This document shows, one piece after another, positions 1-12,903 of a stretch of 64,000 nucleotides of DNA (the first letter of the stretch is position 1; every line of letters starts with the position of its first letter). The position numbers were made by a program, and so were the translations under genes. Below the pieces are notes generated by a model, which was given only the letters and a program-made list of their open reading frames with translations, was not told where the DNA came from and ran no database searches. This stretch comes from Lytechinus variegatus (taxonomy: Eukaryota; Echinodermata; Echinoidea; Temnopleuroida; Toxopneustidae): positions 6,802,501 through 6,866,500 of the forward strand of contig NC_054757.1 in assembly GCF_018143015.1 (NCBI RefSeq), given 5' to 3'.

Positions 1-539
1 AACAAAATGTAGTTAATACATTTAAAAGTGGCGAATTTTCATTAAATAACCAACAGCTGACGAAGCAGGGACAACAATTAAATCGATAACTGTAAACTTT
101 TGCAAGTTCTGCGGTGATTTCTTGCTAACCTAATACATTGCAAACGAACTGGCCTCCTGCCTGTGTGTGGCAGGCTACTAGCTAGGCATGGAGGATCGAA
201 GCAAATTCTCAATGGTGCAAACATCTCACATGACAGTTTTTCCACCAAAATAATCACAAAATCGGCGGGAAATTCTTATAATTATACTATGGATTCTCAG
301 ATTAATGATTTGGAGATGTAATCGGAGGAACATGTTATTGACTTTTCATAGATCTAGTTGTTTCAGCTTTCGTTTTGAGTCTTGGTGTGCACGATGCCGC
401 GATGTTTCATCTAATTTTTAAGTTTGACAATATTTTTCACTTTGAAATTTTATTCATTTCTAAAACATTTTATGTTTAAAATTTTGAAAATACATTAAAA
501 AACACCAAATAAAATTATGATTTTTATTAGATGATTGGA
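1..539. other. No recognisable feature
   Basis: AT-rich unique-looking sequence with no supported gene. Its positions 274-300 hold the first copy of a 27-bp direct repeat found again at 1267-1293. Confidence 0.5.
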
Positions 540-1262
540 TTTTTTGTTTACTTGAATTTTGAACTTTCCCTTTTTCTTCTCTATTTTATATATACCCTAT
601 CCTTTCTGCTTGCCTTTTTTGTTCCATCTATCTTTCTTTCCTAGACATTTTCTTTTCTCTCTCTCTCTGTCTGTTCATTTTTCTTTCTTTCCTTCTTAAT
701 CATTATACTTTTTTATTTCCTTCATTCTTTCTTTCCTTATAATTACCTTGGCATCCTTCTCTCTTCGTCTCCTGTTTCTTTTCGTTCTTTCTCTCCTTCC
801 ATTATTTTCTCTTTTTTCGTTCTCTCCTCCTAGCTTCATTCTTCCCTTCCACTCTTTATTCCTTTCTTTATTTTTCCCTTCTTATTCTTTTCCCTTATTT
901 TCACTTTCTTTCTTTTGTTTCTTTCTTTCAAAGAATGAAGGAAACATGTTTATTTCCTTCATTTTTCTTTCCTCCTTCTTTTTCTCACCTTTCCCCCTTT
1001 AATTCCCTCCTTTATTTTGTCTTTCAGACATTTAGTAATCTTCCCTTCCTTCCTTTCTTTCTTTCTTTCTTTCTATATTCATTTCAAAGAATGACGGAAA
1101 CCTTTTTTTTATCTCTTTTATTATTTCTTTCATCCTTCTTTTATTCTAACTTTCTGTTATTTTTTCTGTTTTCCTTTATTTTCTTTCCTTCCCAATCATC
1201 TCTTTTCTTTCTCTCCTTCATTCTTTCGTTCACCTTCCTTCTAATTATTTATATTTTTTTCG
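540..1262. repeat. Long pyrimidine-rich (TTTC/CTTC) tract
   Basis: About 0.7 kb almost wholly C and T on the + strand, built of degenerate TTTC, CTTC and TTCC units. Such strand-asymmetric tracts can form triplex DNA. The Phe/Leu/Ser-rich open frames through it are compositional. Confidence 0.85.
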
Positions 1263-1295
1263 AAAGTCTTATAATTATACTATGGATTCTCAGAA

Positions 1296-1316
1296 GCCCA
1301 CACTTTGTGTGGGCTT
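1296..1316. other. Short hairpin
   Basis: AGCCCACACTTTGTGTGGGCT is an inverted repeat with 9-base arms and a three-base loop, followed on the + strand by a T-containing run. Function unknown. Confidence 0.5.
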
Positions 1317-1416
1317 CTTTGTTGATCTTATTGTCCCGTATTTCATTTTGTGAAATCTGGTCACCCTGGACTCTCCCTTCCTTTCCCCTTTTCCACAAAC
1401 ATCCCAGATGCCCGGC

Positions 1417-1561
1417 CGTATCCTCGTATCCACGTATCCGCGTATCCTCGTATCCATGTATCATCGTATCCATGTATCCACTTATCCACGTACGTATCCC
1501 AGTAGTATCCACGTATCCTCGTATCCATGTGTATCCACGTATCTTAGTATCCATGTATCCA
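1417..1561. repeat. Minisatellite with 8-bp unit CGTATCCN
   Basis: About 18 tandem variants of CGTATCCA/T/G (also TGTATCCA, CTTATCCA), with a few phase slips. Because 8 is not a multiple of 3, the frames read as an 8-residue periodic peptide; no gene is implied. Confidence 0.85.
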
Positions 1562-1714
1562 CTTCTGTCTCAAAGACTTATTAAGTATAAAGTTCTGAAA
1601 AAGTACGTCGTATCCATTGTTTTTCTCGTTTTAAAATCTAGAGATTTTTGTAATCGATTCATGACATTGGATTCTAAAGCCAAAGGTAAGCCAAAAATAA
1701 ATTCACTTTAAATC

Positions 1715-1985
1715 TTAACTCAAATCGTTAGGTGCGCAGACTTGGGGTCCACCATCATACCACCTCCCAAGCCACGGTGCATCATGCACCGTGCATGACC
1801 ACGCAAGCAAATGCAGCGGCGCACAGCCACTGCTTGGCCGTGTAGTGGTAAGGTAGTACCGTCCGTACGTCGCAGTCATGCAGCTGCAGCGACAACCCGT
1901 TTGCACGTCGGCCGCTTGCGCTCGATCGCGCAAGTTTAGGACAACATCCGTCCAGGTATAAGCCAATAAAATGAGCCTAGGCAAA
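1715..1985. other. GC/CpG-richer island with palindrome
   Basis: A locally GC- and CpG-richer patch in AT-rich surroundings, with CACGGTGCAT/ATGCACCGTG arms at 1773-1793. On the minus strand an ATTGGCTTATACC (CCAAT-like plus TATA-like) motif sits at its edge near 1,955. It could be a promoter or a piece of a mobile element; no adjacent exon was recognised. Confidence 0.3.
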
Positions 1986-1989
1986 CAGA

Positions 1990-3387
1990 ACGATCTTAAA
2001 CACCCTCACAAATATTTTACAGGCTTACAGCTACAACTAAATTAACCAGGCACACACATTTTATCTCAAATAACACTGAATACTAGTGCATGAAAGTAGA
2101 TTTCAATAACAAAATTACCTCTGTGTCAGACGCCATATTTGCAGAATTAGCAGCATAATGTATTTTCGATATATTATTAGATTTTGTGTGATCTGAGCTA
2201 GCTAGCTGGAAGCAGCGAAAAAATCTAGACTATCCCGCAGACCCATTTGTCAATAATTTGATGAGAGATAAATTATAATTGTCTCAGACTGAAATCCATT
2301 TCTTTGGAGGATTGCTTTTAAATCATCATTTTTTTACATCATGTAAAAAAAGTTTTTTGAAGTATCGCAAAGCAAGATAAAGTCTAGCCGAACACCCAGG
2401 GGAACAATAACGAAACATAAAGTGAACATTATTGCATATACTATGGTAACGGAGCAAAAATAATCTTAAAAATAGCTTTTATTGGTAACTACCCTCAGTT
2501 AGGATTGATATGAAGATAGCTACAAAGATACCCTGAATAGATCTGAATCATAAATCCATTTTTAAGACTAAGCTCATGCATATTCATTTTCCTCATTCAG
2601 ACTTTGGAGAGTATTCGCACAAAAATAGTGAAATTTTGATAAAAAATATGCTACAAATGAATTTATATTTATTTCCCAATTCAGAAGACATAAAAAAATT
2701 ATATTTTGTTACATAAGATAATGAATGATTTGTATGAAAAGTACAGAAATATATTAAACAGATAAAACTTGGTAAAGTTTGGTAATAAAGACTAACTAAT
2801 CTAATGAATATTCCATATACAGCTATTCCACGCAGATATTTCTAATCATAGACTTTATTACCCTTACATTTTATTGCCATTTTAAACAAAAAAAAATCAT
2901 CATTGAAGTTTAACTAAATTACAAACGGGCAATAAACTCGAGGAATGATTTTAATTGGTGTACTCTCTCATTTTTGGTTGAGCTACAAATAACTTCCAAA
3001 TTAAAATGCCTGGTACCAAGACTAATAACGTACTAATAAATATTCATCAAAGAGCTGTTCTGTACTGCTTACTAAGCAATTTAGCAAAAAGTTTACTTGA
3101 AATTCATTTTAATCGAGAAATACAGATCTTGACAAATACTAATGATAATTAATTTTTAGGTAATATTACTGTTAGCATATATCAATCTAGAAACAAAGCA
3201 TATACATTGTATATCTAATGAAATTTGTAATAATTCTAGTGTGCTTATACATTCAGTAACTGTATTTTATGATGGTTATTTCTAGTATATAAATTACATA
3301 AGTCAGGAAACTGGTTAAGATCATACTTTTAGGGATCATTTCTATAGTATGTATCGTTCTCTTACGACACACTAGTGTCCCCACACC
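1990..3387. other. AT-rich gene-free stretch
   Basis: Nothing recognisable; no supported exon on either strand and no obvious repeat family shared with the rest of the window. Confidence 0.5.
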
Positions 3388-3537
3388 TAACCACGATGAG
3401 GAGTCGTAGCGTTTCCCTCTGAGCGCGAAGCGGACTTCGAGTGATATCATCTCGATATCTCGCTCGTTGTCATTGATGACCGTTCCTCTACTTCCTTTGC
3501 GAGGAAGAGGAGGAGGGAAACGCATTCTGAGTGGTTA
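3388..3537. mobile_element. Small TIR element (MITE-like)
   Basis: Ends begin CTAACCAC and finish GTGGTTAG, with a second inverted pair GCGTTTCCCTC/GAGGGAAACGC inside. About 150 bp, GC-richer than its flanks. Superfamily not assigned. Confidence 0.55.
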
Positions 3538-5173
3538 GATTTTTTTTAATGAAATGCAAAGAAAGAATATCAGAATAGGGGAATAACCATGGAGAAATCT
3601 TAAATATCTAGAGGGGATTAACCCTGAGCCATGTTGTTTCTCCTCGTTTAAAAGCCTGCGCAAATGCAGAAATATATTTGATCACGATTGTTCGACATGG
3701 GTACAGAGATGCACTGGTATGCATCACTTTTAGTTCGATCAGGGAGTTCAACCGATGAGTGAGATTAGAGCCCGGCCGCCAAGCATAACTTTTATGATTA
3801 AATCTTATGGGATATTTTTTCATATCGAGGCATGCAGGCGGGTACCGGTTCAAGCAAAACTTGATCGCGTTCAATCATTGGATCATATCTCGATAAAATA
3901 AGCAGACATAACTATACTAGGGCCCTGGAGCTGTCAGTTAGCTCTTAAATCAATTCCCGACTGGGCAGTATCCCAGTATCGCGAGGTCACCCGAGGTCAT
4001 AAAGGTAGGAGCAACGAGCTTCCGCTCCAACTGTGTCAAGAAATTATCGAGACGGTGGATGTAGTAGAAAGATGGCATTAATTTATGAGACCTATGGACA
4101 TCGGGATGATTCCGGGGAGGAATCGCTGGAGCCTACGATTTAACAATGAGTAGGCCTACTGACCTACCCATTCCATTTCCTAGAGTTTTCCTACCCGCAC
4201 CCTTAAAAAGGAAGATGAGATTTTCTCACTTATTAAAAACTGTTTTCTGTGGCTATACCCGCACATGAAATCACAGGGGACCACAAACGAACTGGTATCA
4301 TCCATATTATCTCTCCCATCTCCAATCGCACAAAAAAAGCGCATTTGATGACCTTCCCCTTCATGTATTTCGCAGCTTGTTCTCTATTTAAACCATTATC
4401 CAGTTTCAGATCACAAACTATCAAAAATCTTCTGCTCGCGCTTTGCAAGATTTCCATACTCTCATGAGCAAGATGTATCCGGGGGGGGGGGGGGGTCAGA
4501 ACTAATGCCCCCAGAAATGTTGAAAATAAAGGGGAAAGATTTTGCATTTCTACTTTATCTTGCCCCCCCCCCCCCGCATTTTCCCCTTCTTCCACCCACC
4601 CCCCCCCCCCAACTTAAAACATTCTGGTGCTGCAACTCGTTGGGATTATGTTTTTGTTAAGAATGATCCATGTGAGGTTTAAATATGTTTTCTCTCCCTC
4701 TCTCGTTCTGAGAATTCATATCATTTTTATTTACAATTTTTTCATTAAAAACACATTAAAATCTGTCTACAGCTTTGGTAAATATTCAATAATATGAACA
4801 AATATTTTTTTCACCTAAAACCTAACATTACTTTCTTACAAAGTGTATAGGGAATTTTAGATCTTAATTCTTTCTTTAGTTGATTATTCGTGAAAATTTC
4901 AATTTTACATTTGAGGATATTCAGTGTCCTCTCTTCTAAAATGGCCAAAATGAATTTTTCATGTCATTTCAAAAAAGTGTTTATTTTATATCTCTAATAC
5001 TATCAGTTTAAGACATAAACAAATTCACATAGTAATAACCTTGAATAGTGGTGCAGATTTAATTTGGTGCATTCACCAAAAATTAGGAGGCTTCAAAGGA
5101 AGAACAAAATATCTGATACTTATCCGACCAATCAAACATGTAAAGATAGAAAATATATAGCATCCATTCAGCT

Positions 5174-5329
5174 AGGGCCTGTGGAACGGGGGGGGGGGGG
5201 GGGGGGGAGGGATAGTGATGGGGCTCCACCCTTGTTTCAATAAATGCGTACAACTATGTAAAAGTTACCATTGAGGTTTTTGCATGGTCAGCCCCCCCCC
5301 CCCCCATCAAGACCATTCCAAGGCCCCTG
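5174..5329. mobile_element. hAT-like MITE with G-run termini, copy 1
   Basis: Right end reads (reverse complement) CAGGGGCCTTGGAATGG followed by a G run; left end reads AGGGCCTGTGGAACGGG and a G run. The ends resemble those of the hAT element at 23353-27414. Confidence 0.45.
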
Positions 5330-5782
5330 TCATGTAAGTGAATATAAAAAAGTACATACACATTCTCAAATGATATGATAGTGATTAACAGTTCTTTATT
5401 ATACAATAACCAATATCAAATAAATCATGTAAGTTTATCATGCTACTTTTCACTCAACAAAAATGAAAGCATGTTTGGCAGTACTGAGGTAACTCATAGA
5501 ATAAACATCTGTATTGCTTTGGTTTATAGCGAAGGTGTTTCGAATGTATTTTCTAAAAGAAAACATTAAGTGCACATTTTCAATATAGTCAAGGTGGTGT
5601 TGCTGTCTTTAAGCAGCTTTGGAAGACTAAAATATACAAGTATTGAAAGTGTTATCGTGAAACCAGGGCCATGACCACAGAATCCACTCTTAATTGTCCA
5701 CATTATTTTGTGTTGCAATAAATAAATGTACAAGACTTCAGGGCTTAAAGCAATCCTAGGCCATGACCATTTATGCCCCTTT

Positions 5783-6395
5783 TTAAAGGTCTAGTCCACC
5801 CCAGAAAAATGTCGATTTGAATAAATGGAGAAAAATCAAACAAACATGATACTGAAAATTTCATCAAACTCAGATGTTAAATAAAAAAGTTATGGCATTT
5901 TGAAGTTTCGCTCATTTTTCACAAAACAGTGATACATGTATACACAACTCAGTGACATGCAAATGGGTCAGTCGATGATGTCCATCACTCACTATTTCTT
6001 TTGTTTTTTGGTGTTTGAATTGTACAACATAACATTTTTTACATATTTTACAATAAGGACCAACTTGACTGAACCATGTAGTATTAAACAAAGCTGATTT
6101 CACATGTTCAGGGAGGAATTAATCATCATTTCCCTTGACAATGAGTTGAAAATTAGAATACTTCATAAATCATATAATAAGCTACAAAATAGTGAGTGGA
6201 TGACGTCATCGTTCTCCTCATTTGCATACCGACCAGGATGTTCATACAACTGTTTTGTGAATTTAAGCGAAACTTTAAAATGTCATAATATTCTTATATT
6301 ACATCCGATTTTGATGAAATTTTCAGTGTTATGCTTGTTGGATTTTCCTCTTTTCATTCCAATCAACTCTTTGTTGGTGTGGACTTGTCCTTCAA
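5783..6395. mobile_element. TTAA-flanked foldback MITE, copy 1
   Basis: Left TTAAAGGTCTAGTCCACC and right GGTGTGGACTTGTCC are inverted ends; long imperfect complementarity inside. Flanked by TTAA on the left and TCAA on the right (TTAA in copy 2). TTAA targets suggest a piggyBac-type origin. Confidence 0.65.
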
Positions 6396-6639
6396 TTTTC
6401 CCATTTGTGTTCAGTGGTCACGGTGACCATTTTAAACAGCTTTGGAAGACACAAATATACAAGCACTGAAAATGTTATATAGATGACCATGACCATGCAT
6501 GCCCCTCTTAATTGGCCCCACCTGTGTTGTAACAAAGAAATGCACAAGTACTGAAAGTGTTATCAGGTAGTTTTTACATTCGCTACAGGAATGGATTCTA
6601 TAACATAGAATATCTATTGCTAAAAGCCCTTCATGACAA

Positions 6640-6950
6640 AGCAGTCTGTTGAAAATCAGTGAATCATAATCATGGTTCTGACTCTTGCCTTTCAAACAGA
6701 GGGTCGTGGGTTCGAATCCTAGCCATGGCGTGTTTTCCTTCAGCAAGAAATTTATCAACACTGTGCTGCACTCGACCCAGGTGAGGTGAATGGGTACCCG
6801 GCAGGATTAATTCCTTGAATGCCTGAGCGCCTAGGCAGCCCAGCTAAGGCCAGGGTAAATAAAGCAGGGCCCGCTGGGAGAACAGTTTTCGGAACTGAAG
6901 TGGCTATCCTGGGTAAATATACCGCTATTATCATTATTCTTATAACAGCA
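6640..6950 (+). mobile_element. tRNA-derived SINE, 5'-decayed, copy 1
   Basis: Contains the B box GGTTCGAATCC (about 6,710) followed by AGCCATGGCG and a body with TGCTGCACTCGACCCAGGTG. It shares head and body with the SINE at 33495-33775, but the A-box region is poorly preserved. The tail ends in TATTATCATTATT. Confidence 0.75.
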
Positions 6951-6960
6951 GTTTCATCCT

Positions 6961-7104
6961 GGGGCCCGTTGCAGAAAGAGTTGCGTTTAAACGCAAGTAA
7001 AAAATCAATCGCAAGTCCCAAATGCGAGCTGTTGATTGGTTGAAAATCAAGTTGCGCATGGATTTTAGAGTTGCAATCGATTGCAACTCTTTCTGCAACG
7101 GGCC
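6961..7104. mobile_element. Foldback element, CCCGTTGCAGAAAGAG family
   Basis: Begins GGGGCCCGTTGCAGAAAGAG and ends CTCTTTCTGCAACGGGCC, a near-perfect inverted repeat of about 145 bp with TGATTGGTTGAAAATCAA in its centre. It lies directly beside the SINE tail. Confidence 0.8.
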
Positions 7105-7710
7105 ACTGGACTCTGAACAAACGAAATAATTGTGATTTTTCGTAAGCTCAGAATCTTACGAAGACCAGCTAGCTAACCTGGTTCACCAATTTTTGACAAA
7201 GACCTCTCAGCTGTTCATAGTGATTTGACGGGCATTTTCAATAGATTTACTATGTTATAGAATCTGTTGCATCGGGATTGCAAAAACTAGCTTTTGTGAA
7301 ACCAGGGCTGAAATCAATCAAAGGCAATGACTGTTGAGGCCCCTCTTATTGGCCTTGGAAATTTGGGGTGCATCTCATACTAGTAATTTTCCCCATTTGT
7401 TATGAAATAAAGGAATGTACCCAACAGGAATGTGGCCTTGCTAAAAAACTGTGAAATCTATAGCAAGTGAACAAAATTAACAAACATTACATGTATTACT
7501 AGTAATAATATCCTAAAATGAATGTTGAAAATTTCTGGATTATCCCAAAATAATATATCCTGAAATTTAAAATGATCTTTACATCAGTGATAAACAACTT
7601 GTAAGTGCTGACAGCTTTCATGGAATGGTGGCCAAAACTACAGTTATAAAGTATAAAAGTATTTTCCAATAAAATTAGTATCACATGGTCATTAATAGTC
7701 ACTACTACTA

Positions 7711-7963
<253 letters not shown>

Positions 7964-8411
7964 TACAGACCTGCCAACCTCTGGGAATGAAAAATTGTAT
8001 TCTGTGATTAAAACAAATGTATTTTTCCCTAAAAACAGTGTATTTCATAATAAAATGTGTGGCGCACTTGCTAATCGTGGTGCTCCAGCTGCATGCAAGG
8101 TAAAAAAAGCACACTTCTATTGCAGATGAAAAAAAAAATCAACATTGAAACATGTGTATATCTCACCCTGGTTTTAAACAAAATGATTGAAAAAAAAGTT
8201 ACCAGAAGTGACATTGATCTAATAACCATATTTGTGTATTTTTTTAATGAAATAGAGACATATAGAGATGATTTTTCTCAATAAATCACAATTAAAAAAT
8301 AAAATAAAATCTTTTTTCCAATACGTATTTTTAAAAAAAAAACGTACTGCCGTATTTTGGTTTTAAAAACATACTAAATATGCCCAAAACGTACTGGTTG
8401 GCAGGTCTGCT
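7964..8411. mobile_element. TIR element inserted in the (ACT)n array, copy 1
   Basis: Bounded by CAGACCTGCCAACC and GGTTGGCAGGTCTG, with ACT repeats directly on both sides. About 450 bp and AT-rich, with no transposase frame. Superfamily not assigned. Confidence 0.7.
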
Positions 8412-8518
8412 ACTACTACTGCTGCTGCAACAAGTACTACTATTATTACTACTACTACTAATACTATTACTACTAATACTATTACTATTACTACTACTAA
8501 TACCATTACTACTACTAT

Positions 8519-8552
<34 letters not shown>

Positions 8553-8605
8553 GCTACTACAACTATTACTGCTACTACTATTACTACTACTTCTTATACT
8601 ACTTT

Positions 8606-8689
<84 letters not shown>

Positions 8690-8752
8690 TACTACTACAT
8701 GTACTTCTTCTTCTACTACTTTTAATACTCCTACTATTATTACTACTAAAGC
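8412..8752. repeat. (ACT)n microsatellite, right part, copy 1
   Basis: Continuation of the array with interruptions such as CTTCTTATACT and ACATGTACTTCTTC, which recur in copy 2. Confidence 0.95.
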
Positions 8753-9016
8753 TATCACCTCTATTTAACCCCCCTCCCCCCAAAAAATATGCATCTTATT
8801 GTAATTGTTTTTTTCTTTACCATCAGTGAAACTTAAACACGCTTAATAGTGTCCAGATAATCAAAGAAATTTGTATACATCAATACCATGCCATAGATAA
8901 CAGGTGGTCCAAATGATTAAACACTGAAAACTTTTGACACAAAATGGCTTTAAATTCTTCTTCACAGGGAACCATGTGCATGTGTTAGATATCATGTTTA
9001 TTTGCAGCAATATACA

Positions 9017-9322
9017 GTATTCTGAAGTCGGGTTTAACTTAAACTCAGGTTTAAAGTTGTGGTTTAAGTATGGAGAGCCAATTGTCACATAATTCACTTA
9101 CAGTAGAGATATCATACTTCAGCTCATTTGGCTCTCAAATCATTCATAATTGTCTAGGAAGTATAAATAGTTGATTGTCTTCACCATTGGTGAATCAGGA
9201 AAGAGCATAGTAAACATAAGAAACATACAACTTAATTTTTTTTTGATACTTTTGGCTTGCCATACTTAAACCACAACTTCAAACCTGAGTTTAAGTTAAA
9301 CCTGACTTCAGAATACGGGCCA
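9017..9322. mobile_element. Foldback element, TATTCTGAAGTCGGG family, copy 1
   Basis: Inverted ends TATTCTGAAGTCGGGTTTAA / TTAAACCTGACTTCAGAATA, each continued by a TTTAAA...GTGGTTTAAGTATGG arm. About 305 bp with a conserved core (GAGATATCATAC, AATCATTCATAATTGT). Confidence 0.8.
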
Positions 9323-10076
9323 TAGTGTTCCTGTCTCTATTCCTGCAATACCTACATAGTTTATAGTATATATTTTCACATCATATTTTATTTTGTATTC
9401 AATTAGCTCAAATATTGGGTAGCATGGTAGCCAGGAACATGTATAAAGTTTAAACCCTTTTTTCTAGCTTTAGAGAACATGACAAGAAATAAACAAAGAA
9501 CAATTGCATTATTTTCCTCTTGAAATCAATTCAGATGGCAAAGAATGTAGCGCCATTATCCATATTAACCACAATATGAAAAAGATTAAAAGAAAAAAAA
9601 ATTATGTAACACATTTACATTTTACATACTGTTATTCTTTTTAGAAAGCTACAGTACTGATACTGATATTGCAATGTATTTTGAGTTTGTGAGTTGAGGC
9701 AAAATAATAGCTTTTATGTCACAAAATGGGCAAAGATGTACGATAGCACCATAATATCAGACTAGCGCCATAATACCAGACTAGCACAAAAAAATGGATG
9801 AACAATGTATACACCATTAAAGTAACACATTTACAATTCATTCAAAGCACTTGAATTTTCAAGAAAGGCAACTGCATTATACTCAGTAATATTTTGTGCT
9901 GTTTTGTGACTGTTTGAATAGAGCAAAAATAATGGCTGTCATGTATTTGAATCTACAACTCTACACAAAATGGGAACTACCTATCGCAGGTCCAAAATAG
10001 AATGAGAAGGGAGATTCGTGCAAGATCATGGCTGTACTCAGTACTCGGGTAAATAAAGGCAGTATGAAGGATATCT

Positions 10077-10408
10077 GGACCTCGTTGCATAAAATTTACC
10101 ATTATAGTTACTTTGCCATCCAATGGCAACTGCCATTGTAACGATGATCAGCAGCCAATCAGCATCGAGGATTTCAGGGAAGTTACCATTGGATTGATCG
10201 CTAGAGGGTATTCATTTGTCTCGCAATCTACTATGGTCAACAAGGAAATTCGTGATCACTCTCGCAAAAAGTGTTCACTAGCTTACAAGTTCACGAGCTT
10301 TCGAGTGCCGCTGCAACTCTTTATCAAGTGACACGGATTGTCCGATATCGTACTCTATTTATACTAAGTTACCACTGGATTGATAGTAACTTTTATGCAG
10401 CGCGGTCC
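10077..10408. mobile_element. Foldback element, GTTGCATAAAAGTTAC family, copy 1
   Basis: Left GGACCTCGTTGCATAAAAT and right TTTTATGCAGCGCGGTCC are inverted; AACGATGATCAGCAGCCAAT lies inside. Related pieces occur near 30,400 and 57,165. Confidence 0.65.
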
Positions 10409-10414
10409 AGGAGC

Positions 10415-10552
10415 ACATTTCACGAAGAGTCCCGTCAGTGATTTTCACTGAATGATATGCCCTTAGCCAATCAGATGTGAGGATTTTCAATAGCTTATAA
10501 CAACTTTGAGTGAAAATCACTGACAAACCTCTTCATGGAATGCTTTCTCGAC
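10415..10552. mobile_element. Short foldback, GTCAGTGATTTTCACT family, copy 1
   Basis: CATTTCACGAAGAG...GTCAGTGATTTTCACT is inverted as AGTGAAAATCACTGAC...CTCTTCATGGAATG; about 140 bp. Duplicate at 18036-18175. Confidence 0.6.
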
Positions 10553-10951
10553 TGTGATGAGTCCCTGCAATATAAACATTGTGAATCAGCTGAGGAATAC
10601 AGCGCTTCACTTGAATTTCAACCGGTCGAGTATGATTTAATGTCAGTGTAGCATTTGTTGTCATAGACCTTAGTCCGAGTTAGCACAGTTGTAGGACTGA
10701 ATGGTTTGAAAGGCAATCTTGGTGAAGAATTACTTTGCAAATTTGTTTGAAAAATTTATAAAATCTCTATGCATGGGATGCTCCGTCTTATAAACAAAAT
10801 CCCATAAAATAATCAACCTTTATCTCATGCAACCCCCAATACTCTCCATTCTTACTTCACTTCATGAACTTCACAATCTGCAATGATTTTAGAACATTAC
10901 AAGTCTTTCATATCAACAGGCAGTGTGCTAGGTAAGCACTTGCCCGATTGC

Positions 10952-11202
10952 TAACTAATTTTAGCCATAATATGTATTGGAGTACATGGATGAGTAGTCC
11001 TTGCCTTACATCACTATGACATCCCATATGCGGCCAATTTGAAGTCTCCATGGGTATAGTGATTACCAATATTTACAACTTTTAAAAAATCATAACTTTC
11101 TTGTTTTTTGTCCAATATTGTTCAAACTTTCACTTATCAACTTGTCTGATTTTTCTTTATCTTATAAAACCATGTTTTTATTTGGGTTGGATTCCCCTTT
11201 AA
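10952..11202. mobile_element. Right half of a TTAA-flanked foldback MITE at the duplication junction
   Basis: Related to the right halves of 22495-23087 and 44708-45283 (CTCCAT..G.TA.AGTGATTACAA, CATAACTTTCTT, ending ATTCCCCTTTAA). The left half is absent. It sits exactly between the two segmental copies. Confidence 0.6.
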
Positions 11203-12757
11203 ATATCTAGATGGGATTACCGGTATCCCTGAGCAATGTTGTTTCTCCTCGTTTTAAAGCCTGTGCAAATGCATACATATTTGATCACGATTGTTCGACA
11301 TGGGTACAGAGATGCACTGGTATGCATCACTTTTGGTTAGATCATCAGGGAGTTCAACCGATGAGTGAGATTAGAGCCCGGCCGCCAAGCATAACTTTTT
11401 ATATTTTTCATACCGAGGCATGCAGGCGGGAACCGCGGTTCAATCATTGGATCATATCTCGATAAAATAACCTAAAATAAGCAGACATAATACTAGGGCC
11501 CTGGAGCTGTCAGTTAGCTCTTAAATCAATTCCCGACTGGGCAGTATCCCAGTATCGCGAGGTCACCCGAGGTCATAAAGGTAGGAGCAACGAGCTTCCG
11601 CTCCAACTGTGTCAAGAAATTATCGAGACGGTGGATGTAGTAGAAAGATGGCATTAATTTATGAGACCTATGGACATCGGGATGATTCCGGGGAGGAATC
11701 GCTGGAGCCTACGATTTAACAATGAGTAGGCCTACTGACCTACCCATTCCATTTCCTAGAGTTTTCCTACCCGCACCCTTAAAAAGGAAGATGAGATTTT
11801 CTCACTTATTAAAAACTACTGTTTTCTGTGGCTATATACCGCACATGAAATCACAGGGGACCATGCATGAAGAAAAAAAAACAAACGAACTGGTATCATC
11901 CATATCATCTCTCCCATCTCCAATTGCACAAAAAAGCGCATTTGATGACCCTCCCCTTCATGTATTTCGAAACCAGATTCGCAGCTTGTTCTCTATTTAA
12001 ACCATTATCCAGTTTCAGATCACAAACTATCAAAAATCTGCTCGCGCTTTGCAAGATTTCCATACTCTCATTAGCAAGATGTATCCGGGGGGGGGGGGGT
12101 CAGAACTAATGCCCCCAGAAATGTTGAAAATAAAGGGAAAGATTTTGCATTTCTACTTTATCTCCCCCCCGCATTTCCCCCTTCTTCCACTCACCCCCCC
12201 CCCCAACTTAAAACATTCTGGTGCTGCAACTCGTTGGGATTATGTTTTTGTTAAGAATGTTAAGGTTTAAAAATGTTTTCTCTCCCTCTCTCGTTCTGAG
12301 AATTCATATCATTTTTATTGACAAATTTTTCATTAAAAACACATTAAAATCTGTCTACAGCTTTGGTAAATATTCAATGATATGAACAAATATTTTTTTC
12401 ACCAAAAACCTAACATTACTTTCTTACAAAGTGTATAGGGAATTTTAGATCTTAATTCTTTCTTTAGTTGATTATTCGTGAAAATTTCAATTTTACATTT
12501 GAGGATATTCAGTGTCCTCTCTTCTAAAATGGCCAAAATGAATTTTTCATGTCATTTCAAAAAAGTGTTTATTTTATATCTCTAATACTATCAGTTTAAG
12601 ACATAAACAAATTCACATATAACCTTCAATAGTGGTGCAGATTTAATTTGGTGCATTCACCAAAAATTAGGAGGCTTCAAAGGAAGAACAAAAAATCTGA
12701 TACTTATCCGACCAATCAAACATGTAAAGATAGAAAATATATAGCATCCATTCAGCT

Positions 12758-12903
12758 AGGACCTCTGGAACAGGGGGGGGGGGGGGGAGATAGTGATGGG
12801 GCTCCACCCTTGTTTCAATAAATGTGTACAAATATGTGAAAGTTACCATTGAGGTTTTTGCATGGTCAGCCCCCCCCCCATCAAGACCATTCCAAGGCCC
12901 CTG
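12758..12903. mobile_element. hAT-like MITE with G-run termini, copy 2
   Basis: Duplicate of 5174-5329 within the segmental duplication, with shorter G and C runs. Confidence 0.45.

Noticed and set aside
1249-1554. Minus-strand frame with GYEDTRIRGYEDT-type peptide repeats
   Set aside because: Translation of the 8-bp minisatellite; any frame gives an 8-residue periodicity.
748-1711. Phe/Leu/Ser-rich frames across the pyrimidine tract, resembling membrane proteins
   Set aside because: The hydrophobic composition follows from the TTTC/CTTC content; frames continue into a minisatellite.
5375-6469. Small open frames conserved between the two segmental copies (for example 5375-5569 and 12949-13143)
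   Set aside because: Identity reflects the recent duplication; one pair lies inside a TTAA foldback and none resembles a protein.
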